Source: Areca catechu
Lineage: Eukaryota; Streptophyta; Magnoliopsida; Arecales; Arecaceae
Assembly (NCBI GenBank): GCA_021397845.1
Contig: JAHSVC010000065.1
Location: 124,001 to 188,000 of the forward strand
Direction: 5' to 3'
DNA length: 64,000 nucleotides
The notes beneath the pieces were generated by a model. It saw only the letters and a list, made by a program, of their open reading frames with translations, had not been told where the DNA came from and did not search any database. Below, one piece after another: positions 22,300-33,549 of the stretch. The first letter of the stretch is position 1. The number at the start of each line of letters is the position of its first letter. The position numbers and the translations under genes were made by a program.

Positions 22300-25200
22300 A
22301 TTATTATATGATCATCCGGTACAATATTATAAGGCATACATTGAGTGTAAGTATCATCATCTTCTTCTTCCACCCTTTTTTCATGTCATACAAGTCTCTG
22401 GGTTTTGTCTTAATAACAGTAGCCCATTCTTTATCTTTCGAGTCTTGTACATAAAAAACTTGTCGAGCTTGAGATGAAAAGATAAATGGATCATCCTTCA
22501 ATAACACACCCGTATATATCAATCTTGAAAAATTGACAAGTACGAATCCGTTTAAGTTCTTTTTCAAACCTCTCGGTGTATTATATCCATCCAATCGCAT
22601 CAAAATAATACAACTTTAAAATTTCCATAATAATCCAACTCTAAAATATCTTTAAGTATCCATAATAATTTTCCATTTGTTTCAACCATAACACCACTGT
22701 TCTGAGTTTTCCTAAGTTTCTCGCGCTCCTTGGTATGAAATTTAAAGCCATTTATAATAAAACCATTATATTTGTTCACAATATAATTTGGACCTCTGGC
22801 AAGTGCAATTAATTTTGCTGAACTATTTTTCTCCATCAATATCGGTACCTAAAAAATATAATATCAATTATCGATCATTTATTCGATGTTAAAATATATA
22901 AAATTATTATACGACTTATATATACTAACCTGATTGGCAAGCCAATTAGGGAATAACTCAACCAACCATCTTTGTTCAATCCTTGGATTAGGACGAGTGG
23001 AATGATTGGCTTGTCGTTGTACAGATAAAAATTCACTGCATGACAATCAAATATAAGTTTGACAACATGTCTAATATTTAGTATTATCCATATGTAGATA
23101 GACTAACCTGCGATAGTCAGATATTATGTCACTATGTAGCAATACATAACGGTGTGCTTGTGACATGGATTTATGGTCAAGAACATACTTTCAAGCTTTT
23201 CCTATAAATCTTCCGGATGATGCAAATTTGTATATATCTGTATTCTCCATAGTATCACCATGACGTTGAGGTCGATTGAATACAGTCTCAACACCTTCGA
23301 GATATCTTGAACAAAATGTTAAATACTCTTCAGCAATATATCTTCTGCTATGGAGCCCTCAGGATGGGCTTTGTTTCGTACATAATCCTTCAAACGTACA
23401 AGATAACTTCAAAAAGTATGATATTTATATCATATTAAATAATGAAAAAGTTATATAAATTATAAAATTTAAGTTTTATAGCATTACCTCTCGATAGGGT
23501 ACATCCATCTGTAGTGTACCGGTCCACCAAGTTTAGCTTCCGAAGCTAGGTGAATGAGTAGATGAACCATAATCGTAAAAGACCCAGGAGGAAAAATCTT
23601 TTCTATCTGACATAATGTAAGTACGACTTGAGACTGCAACTGATCAAGCTCCTGAGGATCAAGAACCTTAGAACATAATGCCTTGAAGAATGATGATAAC
23701 TGAAAACAACCATAATAACTTGTTTTGGCATTGACGACCTTAAAGCCAATGGAAGAATATATTGCATTAATATATGTCCATCATGACTTTTAAGATTTGA
23801 AATTTTGAGCTCTTTCAGATTCACACATCGTGAAATATTTGAGGCATATCCATCAGGAACTTTGATATTCTTTAAAACTGTCAGGAAGAGATCTTTTTCT
23901 CGACTAGACATTGTATAACATGCATGAGGGATATAAGTTCTATCATTTGCAAGCACTTGTGGATGAAGTTCATGTCGGATGCCCATTTTTTTAAATCAAG
24001 ACGCGCCTTCATGTTATCTTTAGTCTTTCCATCAAGATTTAATATTGTTCTAATCAAATTATCACAGACATTCTTTTCTATATGCATAACATCAAGATTA
24101 TGCCGGAGTATATTATGCTCCCAATAAGGTAAGTCAAAGAATATGCTTCTTTTCTTCCATAATTGTTTAGTATGCTGATGGGTAGTTGCTGTGATTATAT
24201 CATCATCATTTTCAACTTCAAAGAAATTATCCGGATCCTCGAACACTGCCGTATCTAAGGTGCAAGTATTGACTTCCTCCGATACTTCTTCTTGTACTAA
24301 GTCTCAACATCATCTCTTCCTCGCTTTTTAGAGGACTTTGTCATCTTGCCATAACTGTGTCTGATACCAAGCATTTATCTACGAATATCAGAACCAGAAG
24401 GTAGAATTGGAGCATATCCCAACTCTATGGTACCATCAAATAAATCCTTCTGAAATCGAAATGGATGATTTGCCTCCAACCATCGATGATGTCCCATATA
24501 ACAGAACTTTCCTCCATGTTTTAATCAAATTGAATGGGTTGATTCACCACAAGAAGGACATGCAACTCGTCCCTTAGTGCTCCAGCCAGATAAATTAGCA
24601 TATGCAGGAAAATCGTTATAGTCCATAATAGAGCTGCCCGTAGATTGAATGTTTGGCCATTCGAAGCATTAATTGCACTGATACCCTCCCACAGTTGTTT
24701 CAATTCATCTATTAAAGGTTGTAAGAAAATATCAATATTATTGCCTGGACCCTTATCACTGGAATGACCATTGATAAAATAAGTGAAGACTGTTTCATGC
24801 ATATCCATGGTGGCAAATTATAAGGAATCAGTACAACTGGCCAGGTGCTATAGACAGAACTTAAGGTCCGAAATGGATTGAACCCATCACTAGCTAAACC
24901 CAGCCTGACATTACGAGCATCAGATGCAAAATCAGGATGTCTGTCATCAAATGCTTTCCATGCTAAACTATCCACTGGGTGTCTCAGCATTCCATCTTTT
25001 GTACGGCTTTCATCATGCCATCTCATTGACGAAGCTGTCTTTGATGATGCATAGATCCTTTTCAATCTAGGTACAAGAGGAAAATAGCGTAATACCTTCG
25101 CCTGCTTTTGTTTAATGTATGTTGCATCCAATTCATCTAATCCCTCACTCTCATTTTCTTTTTGCTTCGTCCATCGTGAACATCCACACACATGGCACGA

Positions 25201-25971
25201 CTCTTGATCGTCATGTTCTCCCCGATATAATATACAATCATTTGGACAGCTATGAATCTTTTCGTATCCAAGATCCAATTTTTTTACTAGTATTTTGGCC
25301 TCATAACAAGATGTTAGTAAACTAGTACCTTCAGGAAATGCATCCTTTAACAACTTGAGCAACATAGTAAAACTCTTGCCAGACCATCCATTCAAGTATT
25401 TTATATGGAACAAATGCACAAGAAAAGAAATTTTTGAAAAGTTATTACAATCGGCATATAATTCTTGATCTGCATCTCTTATCAGCTTCTGATAACGATC
25501 TATTCCAACATTAGTTGGGGGTATCGGCTCTCCATCATGTATAGATTCAGTAAATATAGGATCCTCAGGTAACCCAGCTGCTACTTGTCCTTCACTGTAA
25601 TCTCCAAGATGTTGAGCACCATATTCAAAAGCATCTCTAAGCAAACCCTGATATCATCATCTCTTGCAAATTTTTCTGTTGGTTACTGGATCCAAAATCA
25701 GGTATATGTTCCATGTTAGAGGTTTGGTTACATGTAGATTGTAACCTTGACTCTCCATGGAAAAACCACTCAGTATAACCTTTTAAAAAACCATTCCATA
25801 CCAATTGTTCTTCAACAATATTTGGATATAAGAACTGGAATTTACACATTTTCGGCATGGACATAAAATCTTCCCACTGATACTACTCTCCATACCAAAT
25901 TTAATGAAATTCTGTACCCCATCCAGATATTCTTTGCTATTCCTCGGTTTAGTTATCCAACTCTTATCCAT
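22300..25971 (-). pseudogene. CACTA TNP2-like transposase gene
   Basis: The minus-strand ATG at 25971 opens a Transpos_assoc-type zinc domain (DKSWITKPRNSKEY, ILCPCRKCVN). Transposase_21 (TNP2) sequence at 24712-25644 follows: SFTMLLKLLKDAFPEG, CPNDCILYRGEHDD, CHVCGCSRW, MRWHDESR. Next come GPGNNIDIFLQPLIDELKQLWEG (about 24690-24760) and the signature LDVMHIEKNVCDNL (about 24060-24100). LKSHDGHILMQ (about 23765-23800) marks the DUF4218 region, and ALARGP..FHTKEREK (about 22720-22800) the DUF4216 region. The family cuts at CACTA termini. Frame changes (about 25860, 25640, 24810, 23900) show that it is degraded, although introns could explain some of them. Confidence 0.85.
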
Positions 25972-27850
25972 TGTAAGAAAAAGCTAACTGAAATAAATAA
26001 ATATTTATAAGAATAGAACAAATTTAAAATAAGTTTATTCAGTAGATCAATTACAGTATTATTAAAATGCACCCTATCACCAACTAATAGGTAAAGAGGT
26101 CCTATCCCATTCAAGAATTGCATTAATTATATAGGTCATTTACAGTAACCAAAGGATACGCAATAGAAGTTCCAGAAAAATTTCGGCAGCATTTCCCCTT
26201 AGTTCTCCCCATACAAATAAATATGCATGAGGAGAACTAAAAGGAAATGATATCGAAAATATATCTGGAACTCTATCCGTACCGTTTGATTACTGTAAGC
26301 ACCTATAAAATTATTTGCAATTCTCAAACTGTCCAAACTGGACATTCAATTGATCACTATACATATTTCTGCCATCCGTACAAAAATTAAATAATTGTAC
26401 GGATCGTGTAGAATATGTACTTTAATCAATTGACGGGTCTATGTTTCAATGCAATGCAAGTTTTTAAAAAATATATAAAAAATCATAATTGATCGTAACA
26501 AAACTACAGATGGTATTGAAATATAAAAAATGGAGTTATTCATGGACAACTTATCGGACATGTTGCAGTAGATTTTGATATCGATGATATTATCAGCATG
26601 AGATAACTATTTATGTAAGTTAGGCAATTGGCTATTTAAAATCTACTGCAACAGACCATGTAAGAAGGAGCACGTCGAAGGACCGTACTTGATAATAACT
26701 AAGTAAAGCTGCTTCAGTATTAAGTTTGAACATAGGATGTAGGATGAGAATTGGTTAAAGCTTGAACCTCACAACTCTTCAAGAATTTGCATATGACTGA
26801 GCATTTAAACAATATCTTGAAATGTTTTTATATAGATGCTAATGGTTTGGAATCCATCATAGCATACTTTTAGAATTTGGATATGCTAAATTTGTCTAGG
26901 CTAGAAACATCTATTCCATATTCAAACTCTAGGACCTCTTACATTTCCTTTGAAATATTCATGACAAAGGTAAACATCATAAAGAGAATCGGATATGGCA
27001 CTGAGAATCTTATAATGAGAACTGTTTGTTGGAAGATTTTAGCTATAGTACTAGAAGCTATTTCTTGGTGATTAGTTTCTAAGTTAGTTTGAGAACTTCG
27101 CATAGATGAGGATTTAGGATCAAGTTGTTCGAAGGCTGAAATTAACTCGAGTGGTCAACCACTTTGTCACGTAGCTTAAATATCTCTTGAAAATTAGACC
27201 ATTGAATTTTTTAAGGTTTAAAAGCACTAAAATCATTTTAAAAAAGCCATTTTATGAATTGTGTGTTGATTAATTAACTCTGCACACATAAGGTTCATAG
27301 GTTCCAGTCCTAATGTGTTTAATTATTTAATTAATAGCTTCCATGTGCACTAAATTTTGAAATTCAGAATTAAGTAGTAATAAATACACTAATTAAGTGT
27401 GCAAATAATTGAAAAATAATAACTATATTGAATAAATAATGCACTAGACAATTATATTAAATAAATATGATTACTCTAATGCAGGAAAGGAATAAAGTGA
27501 TGAAATACATATCCAAAGTAATAAAATTAGACATCTCCACAAATTTTATATTATGTTTAGTATTTTATATTCTTTTATTCTAAGATATTCATATTGAAGA
27601 ACCTTTTACTTCTCTACAATAAGATCATTTGTCTTTTAAGACATAACTAAGAAGACTAAATAGAAAGAAAATTTTGATTTCTAAACAAGTCTTCAATCTC
27701 ATTTTAATTCCTAGTGTAGCATTCTTTGTGCCATTACTTCAATAACTTTGAACACTTGATAATCTTTGTCCTTTAACCAACATCTAGAATCATGTAATTT
27801 TTCTCTTTTTATGCCAAGATGCCACTCCTTACCTTGCAATATTCATGGTA
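25972..27850. other. AT-rich CACTA interior without gene
   Basis: This is sequence upstream of the TNP2-like gene inside the CACTA element. It is AT-rich with only short ORFs. It may hold the promoter and leader of the transposase genes, but no clear signal stands out. The about 26160-26560 part contains imperfect inverted segments (TTACTGTAAG / GGTCATTTACAGTAACC) that could be a small inserted MITE. Confidence 0.35.
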
Positions 27851-27855
27851 CACAC

Positions 27856-27857
<2 letters not shown>

Positions 27858-27921
<64 letters not shown>
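27858..27921. repeat. (TA)n microsatellite
   Basis: An uninterrupted run of about 31 TA dinucleotides lies inside the CACTA element. It produces the spurious Ile/Tyr-rich ORF on the minus strand. Confidence 0.95.
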
Positions 27922-27924
<3 letters not shown>

Positions 27925-28839
27925 TGTGTGTAGGTATGCATGTATGTATATGTTATATAGAGAGTATTTTAGATGTAATAGCTTGATATATTTTTGTCTA
28001 TTCAACTGATTGAAAATAGCTAAAGACTTGTATGCTTGATGGTCCATCTCACACAAATACATCTTTGTCAAAAGCACGTCGATACATTTAAATATAGATC
28101 TACACATGTTCTTATTTCGAAAAGTATCTCTATCCAAAAATATACTTATGTTTCTTATTTATATTTCAATTGAATTCATAAGTGTTAACATCACAAGTTC
28201 ACAACTTTGTATGGATGATGGGTAGCAAATTTGAAATGCATCTGACTTGATTTGACCAAAGCAAACTTGTTTTGACCCAACAAATTATAGCTTAAAAAAA
28301 ATAGGCTTGGGCCTTTAAACTTAGATCTAACTTAGACTTGACCTAAAATGAAAGTCCACTCATCTAGAGTTGCCTCTCCCCTTACAAGTCCCCCACCCAC
28401 TTTCTTATCCCTTTAATCCTTTTCTCAGCTTCCTTTTTCTAATACATCTTTTATGTTTTTACATTTTAAATGGAAATGGATATAAGGATGTTAATGGCCT
28501 TGGATGGGTAGCTAGTTAGGCCAACTCATGCCTAGGCCCAAAGCTAGCCTAACTTTTAAATCTCATGGCTAAGCTTGAGCAAGTCCAAGCACCATTTTTT
28601 TTAAGCTAGTCCTTTTTCTATCTGAGTTTCCCACTTAAGTGCTTTGTTTCCTTGCCTCTCCCCTCTTTTGTCCCCCATCCTACTTCTCCTTCCTTCTTTT
28701 TTCACTTAACAGTCCTTATGTCATTCATTTAATGAAATCGATTAGGCTTTGCATGTCATTTCCCTTAAGAAAGAAAAAAATGTAGATAGAAATATGCCAT
28801 TGAAGATATTATTTAGCTCATGATTTTTGAACTTTGGAA

Positions 28840-29215
28840 AGAAAAAAAAAACTATCGAGCGGAGGAAGAATTCGATCGATAGATCGGAGATAAACGAACG
28901 AGCGGAGGAGGGGAGGAGGAGAGAGGGCAGGAGTTGGGGGGGTCGGCGAGAAAGAGGCGAGCGGCTCGCGCGACGAGGCGAGGGGACGAGGAGGAGGAGG
29001 GGGGGGGGGGGGGGGCGGGGGGGGTATCGGCGCGGTAGATCGGGTCGGCGGGACCGAGCGGAGGAGGAGGAGTGGGGGGGGGGGGGGGGGGTTCGGCGGT
29101 TTGGCGCGTGAGAGATAGGCCGGAGGGGATGAGGAGGAGGAGGTGGGGGAGGAGGGAGGAGGTTGGGGGAGGGGGTGGGTTCGTCAGCGGCAGAATACTA
29201 GGGCTCAGGAGGGGG
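28840..29215. repeat. G-rich low-complexity tract in CACTA right end
   Basis: Purine-rich GGAGGAGG sequence with two G runs (about 18 G near 29000 and about 18 G near 29080) lies just inside the right subterminal array. On the minus strand this is a C-rich leader upstream of the transposase genes. A similar GGAGGAGG block occurs at the right end of the CACTA remnant at 5100-5200, so it seems to be a feature of this family. Confidence 0.75.
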
Positions 29216-29244
29216 GTGCTTGGGGTTTTGGGGATGCATTGGAG

Positions 29245-29935
29245 TCCGGCGACGCTTTTAAGCGTCGCCAAAAGTCCAGGACTCTGGCGACGCTTATAAG
29301 CGTCGCCAAGTGTCCTGGGAACTCCGGCGATGCTTATAAGCATCGCCAAATATCCTGGGAACTCCGGCGATGCTTTTAAGCATCGGCAAAGGTCCCGGAC
29401 TTCGACGACGCTTAAAAGCGTCGGCAAATGTCCAATCGGGCGACGATTATAAGCGTCGGCAAAGGTCCCTGGACTCCGCGATGCTTTTAAGCATCGGCAA
29501 ATGTCCAATCCGGCGATGCTTAAAAGCGTCGACAAAGGTCCCAGACTTCGGCGACACTTATAAGCATCGGAAAAGGTCCCGGACTTCGGCGACGCTTATA
29601 AGCATCGGCAAATGTCGGATCCGGCGATGCTTATAAGCGTCGACAAAGGTCCCTGGACTTCGTGACGCTTTTAAGCATCGGCAAATGTCCCAAGTCCGGC
29701 GATGCTTAAAAGCGTCGGCAAAGGTCCCAGACTCCGGCGATGCTTAAAAGCGTCGGCAAATATCCCGGATTTCAGCGGGATGGTCCGGCGACGCTTAAAA
29801 GCGTCGGTAAAACTCAGGTTAATTCCCGACGCTTAAAAGCATCGGCGGACTTTGGGTTTTGCCGACGCTTTTAGAAAGCGTTGGCGGGTTCTGGTTCTTC
29901 CCGATGCTTCCTAGAAGCGTCGCCAGAAAAGGTCG
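29245..29935. repeat. Right subterminal repeat array of CACTA element
   Basis: I count about 18 copies of palindromes of the type GGCGACGCTTnnAAGCGTCGCC, with core TTTTAA, TTATAA or TTAAAA, spaced about 35-42 bp. They differ from the left array, whose core is TTTAAA, both in core and in spacer (here GTCCnGGACT-like). Confidence 0.9.
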
Positions 29936-29959
29936 GGATAACCCTAACCTGCTGTGGTG

Positions 29960-31237
29960 GAAGCTTTGGTCATGGAATGATAATGGTGTTGGACAACAAA
30001 TTCCTACTAATTTTGATGGAGAGAATGAAGATGAAAGACATCAACCGGTGGAGAATGAATAATAGCTAGTTCCAGCAGCACACAAGAAGAGGAACGATCT
30101 CAGCATATTAGAAAAAGACTTGCTTGGATGACTGATTATGAGGTGACTGGAATTGACCAATCTGATGACCCACTTATGCATTTTGCTTTATTTTCAGATT
30201 GTAATCCTACCACTTTTGAAGAGGCTATTAAAGAATCAACATGTCAAAGGGCAATAGATGAAGAAATTGTAGCAATTGAAAGAAATAATACTTGAAAGTT
30301 AATTGGGCTTCCAAAAGGGCACAAGACAATTGGTGTCAAGTGGGTGTACAAGACAAAATTGAACAAGTATGGAGAAATTATAAGTACAAAGCGTGCCTGT
30401 TGCTAAAGGCTATAGGCAAGAGTTTGGTGTGAACTATAGAGAAGTTTTTGCCCCAGTTGCATGACTTGATACAATTAGATTGGTGATTGCAATGGCAGCA
30501 CAAAACTCATGGCCTATTCTGCAGTTGGATGTAAAATCGGCTTTCTTACATAGAGACTTAGATGAACAATTATTGATCAACCTCCTGGTTATGTTAAAGT
30601 TGGAGAAGAATATAAGGTATATAAATTAAACAAGGCATTATACAGAGTAAAACAATCTCCAAGAGCTTGGTATAGTCGTATAAATGCTTATTTTTCTAAG
30701 AAAGGATTTAAAAAATATCCATATGAGCATACACTTTTTACAAAGATCGGAGAAGATGGTAAAATACTCATTGTCTGTTTGTATGTGAATGAATTAATTT
30801 ATACAGGAAGTAATAGTTCCATGTTTGAAAGTTTTAAGAAATCTATGATGGTTGAGTTTGATATGGCTGATCTTGGAATGATGCATTACTTTCTTGGTAT
30901 TGAAGTAATGCAATCTACTGCTGGAATTTTCATTTCTCAAAAGAAGTATGCTCAAGAAATTTTGCATAGGTTTCAAATGCAGAATTGTAATTCTGCTAGC
31001 ACACCAATAAAAGTTGATCTGAAGTTTATTAAAGATCCAGAAGGAAGGAGAATTAATAACACTCTTTACGGGCAAATCGTAGGAAGCTTGATGTACTTGA
31101 CTGTCACAAGACCTGACATTATGTATGCTGTAATCCTTATCAGCAGATGCATGGAATGCTCAAGAGAGATACATCTTCTAGCTGCAAAAAGAATTCTTCG
31201 CTATTTACAAGGTACTACTAATTATGGTTTGTTTTAA
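29960..31237 (+). pseudogene. Copia 1 integrase tail and reverse transcriptase
   Basis: After the CACTA target duplication the reading resumes (LWSWND..., then an acidic linker ending ENEDERHQPVENE). RT motifs follow: GVKWVYKTKLN (about 30333-30365), YKVYKLNKALYRVKQSPRAW (about 30615-30675), DLGMMHYFLGIEV (about 30868-30907) and GSLMYLTVTRPDIMYAV (about 31083-31130). The catalytic YVDD box is changed to YVNE (30782-30793), which should abolish polymerase activity. Frameshifts near 30390 and stops near 30300 and 30460 break the frame. Confidence 0.88.
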
Positions 31238-31729
31238 AAAAATGGTGATCAGTCAGACTTGATTAGCTTTATAGACAGTGATTTTGCTGGAGATTTGGCT
31301 GATAGAAAGAAAACATTAGGTTATACTGTTATGTTAGGTTTAGGAGAAGTTTCATGGTCATCAAGGAAGCAATCAATTGTAACTTTATCAACTACAGGAT
31401 CTGAGTTTGTTGCAACAGCAGCATGTGCTTGTCAAGCAATTTGGTTGCGAAAGATTCTTGAGAAGATTCATTTCAAGCAAAAAGGGCCTACTCTCATTTA
31501 TTATGACAGTAGTTCAGTGATAAAACTCTCTAAAAATCCTGTTCTACATGGAAGAAGCATACATATTGATGTGAAGTTTCAATTCTTAAGAGACCTTACA
31601 AAGGATCATGTAATTGATCTTATTTTTTGTAGAAGTGATGATGATGTATTCACCAAGTCTCTCAAATTGGCATTGTTTGTAAAATTTAGAAAGTTGCTTG
31701 GTGCTTGCACGCTAAAAGATCAAGTTTAG
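31238..31729 (+). pseudogene. Copia 1 RNase H
   Basis: The reading frame continues past one stop at 31237 with DSDFAGDLADRKKTLGY, VSWSSRKQSIVTLSTTGSE and HGRSIHIDVKFQFLRD, and ends near KLLGACTLKDQV. These are the conserved copia RNase H blocks in order, up to the polyprotein's natural end at 31729. The region is uninterrupted, much better kept than the RT part. Confidence 0.88.
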
Positions 31730-31794
31730 AAGTTGTCCGGTGGTTGGCATATTAAACTAAATGTTTTGAAAACTTTCAGTTTAAGTGAGTGGAA

Positions 31795-32010
31795 TGTTGG
31801 AGAATTAGTCAAATTCTATTTCTATTATTCTAGTTTTTTAGGATTGGTTGCTAAGAATAAATTCTTGATGTTTATCTATTGTTAATTGTTTTATTTTTCT
31901 ATTGATGTACTGGTTATTTAAAGGCTATTAGCCTATGAATAAAAAAGTAAAGATCTCAAGTTCTTCCTATTTTATCTCTATTCCTCCGTTCTATCTCAAT
32001 TTTGGTGTCA
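31795..32010 (+). repeat. 3' LTR of copia element 1
   Basis: A purine-rich AAGTGAGTGGAA immediately precedes TGTTGGAGAATTAG at 31795, the usual PPT/LTR junction of copia elements. An AATAAA polyadenylation motif lies at about 31938. The right limit is set where LINE coding sequence (SNFREQSSLAKLD) begins. It is approximate, because no 5' LTR or target duplication is available. Confidence 0.65.
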
Positions 32011-33107
32011 AGTCCAACTTCAGGGAACAATCAAGTTTAGCAAAACTAGATAGATGCTTTGTTTCGATAAAGTGGCATGACTGTTTCCCACTTGCTACAC
32101 TGTCCAGAACTACCTCAGATCATACGCCGCTATAGCTTGTCTTCAACCTGCCTCAGGTTGTCGGAAGGAAGAAGCATAAACCCTTTCGTTTTGAAAATAT
32201 ATGGTACCAGTACCCAGGCTTTGATAATCTCATTAAATGATGGTGGAAAGAAGCACCAAGTTCGCAAAATGCAGCTGCCAACATCGTTATCAAGTTCGTT
32301 ATCTACGAGGAAAACTTAGACAATGGAGTAAAAACACTGTAGAAAATATATTCAAAACAAAACAAGAAATTTGCTTGAGGATTGATATGCTTGACATGGC
32401 AGAAGGAAGGGACCTGTCAACAGAAGATAACGAAGAAAGGAAAAAGCTTAGATTAGAACTACAATCTCTCATCACCCAGGAGGAAATATACTGGAAACAG
32501 AGGTCGAGAAAACAATGGATTAAAGAAGGTGGTAAGAACACCAAATCTTTTCACATTTGCGCAAGCAATAGACGGAGGAGGAATGAAGTTTTGGAGATCC
32601 ATGACAATGGGAGGCTACTGAAGAAAGAAGAGGATATTCAGGAAGCCTTCTTAAAATACTTCTCTTCGTTACTGGGGACCAATGTAAACGGGAAAGTTAA
32701 GGCTCTTTGGAACCTACTCTACCCTGAGGATCCACCAAACCTGAGCCATTTGGATACTGTAATAACTGAAGATGAAGTCAAAAATGCGGTGTTCAATTTA
32801 GCAAAGGATAAAGTGCCCGTGCTTGAAAGGTTTTCCTATTTCGTTCTACAAAAAATACTGGGAAACCATTAAATTGGATATACTCAAAAGTCTTCCATGC
32901 CCTCAGAACTCATCACTAAACCGATCGAGGCTGAACTACACTCATATTATCCTCATTCCGAAAAGCTCAGAGAACCCATCAGTTAAGGACTTTCGACCGA
33001 TAAGCTTGGAAAATGGCATCGTGAAATAATCTCAAAGGTTCTCGCCATTCGAATGAGCAAAGTCATCGCCTCCTTGGTTTCTTCTTCATCAAACCAGCAT
33101 TTGTAAA
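32011..33107 (+). pseudogene. L1-type LINE ORF2, 5' part
   Basis: The first segment carries the end of the apurinic-endonuclease domain (SSLAKLDRCFVS, RTTSDHTPL; about 32017-32135). A linker with WKQRSRKQWIKEGGKNTKSFH (about 32490-32550) and the start of the RT follow: IILIPKSSENPSVKDFRPISLENGIVK (about 32948-33028). Frame changes occur at about 32135, 32240 and 32830. The sequence is cut at 33107 by the Tekay element and continues at 41741. The LINE's 5' end is lost at the copia 1 LTR. Plant L1 ORF2 nicks target DNA and reverse transcribes its own RNA; this copy is dead. Confidence 0.82.
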
Positions 33108-33515
33108 TGTCGCGCCCCAAACCCAAGACCAGGCCAGTAGTGCGACAGACGGCCGTATGTTCTGGAAATTTAATATTTTCCAAGAACATACCAGGCCTGC
33201 ACCAACCATATCTTACAAAATAAATGAGTACCAGGCATTAAATTAATAAAGCAAAAGTAGACAAGTAGATTCAATTGTCAAATAGTCAACCGTCATACAT
33301 TTATCATGATCTAAATTCATGAAATAAAATAATAATAATGATAGTGTCCACTAAATCCTATGCCTCACTGATTGAATCCCTGGCCCATATGTTCCTCTGA
33401 TCCTGAAAAAAAATGCAAGGGAAAAGGATGAGTTTCCCTTAAACTCAGTAAGTCATCACATGTCACAAATATTTTTACCATGAATCTAGAGTAATTCTAT
33501 ACATAGGAGCAACCC

Positions 33516-33549
<34 letters not shown>

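Larger units (their letters stand above)
19441..29959 (-). mobile_element. CACTA (En/Spm) transposon, 10.5 kb
   Basis: The left end starts CACTATAG and the right end finishes CTGTGGTG, a slightly decayed inverted copy (CTATAGTG expected). Both sides carry the 3-bp target duplication GAA (19438-19440 and 29960-29962). Inside each end is an array of palindromic subterminal repeats. The two standard CACTA genes lie on the minus strand: TNP2-like (right) and TNPA-like (left). The element sits in the integrase reading frame of copia element 1, and the host frame resumes exactly across the target duplication. Frameshifts and stops in both genes suggest it is no longer autonomous. Confidence 0.92.
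19096..32010 (+). mobile_element. Ty1/copia element 1, 5'-truncated and split by CACTA
   Basis: Copia integrase (19096-19440) and the downstream integrase end, RT and RNase H (29960-31729) are collinear and in the same orientation. A 3' LTR follows at 31795-32010. The interruption at 19441-29959 is a CACTA transposon. The gag, protease, early integrase and 5' LTR are missing: the left side ends at a Tat LTR. The RT catalytic box and several frames are broken, so the element is dead. Confidence 0.85.

Noticed and set aside
27829..28137. Ile/Tyr-repeat ORF
   Set aside because: Translation of the (TA)n microsatellite.
28852..29535. 227-codon Pro-rich minus-strand ORF
   Set aside because: It covers G runs and the CACTA subterminal repeats; repeat-derived.
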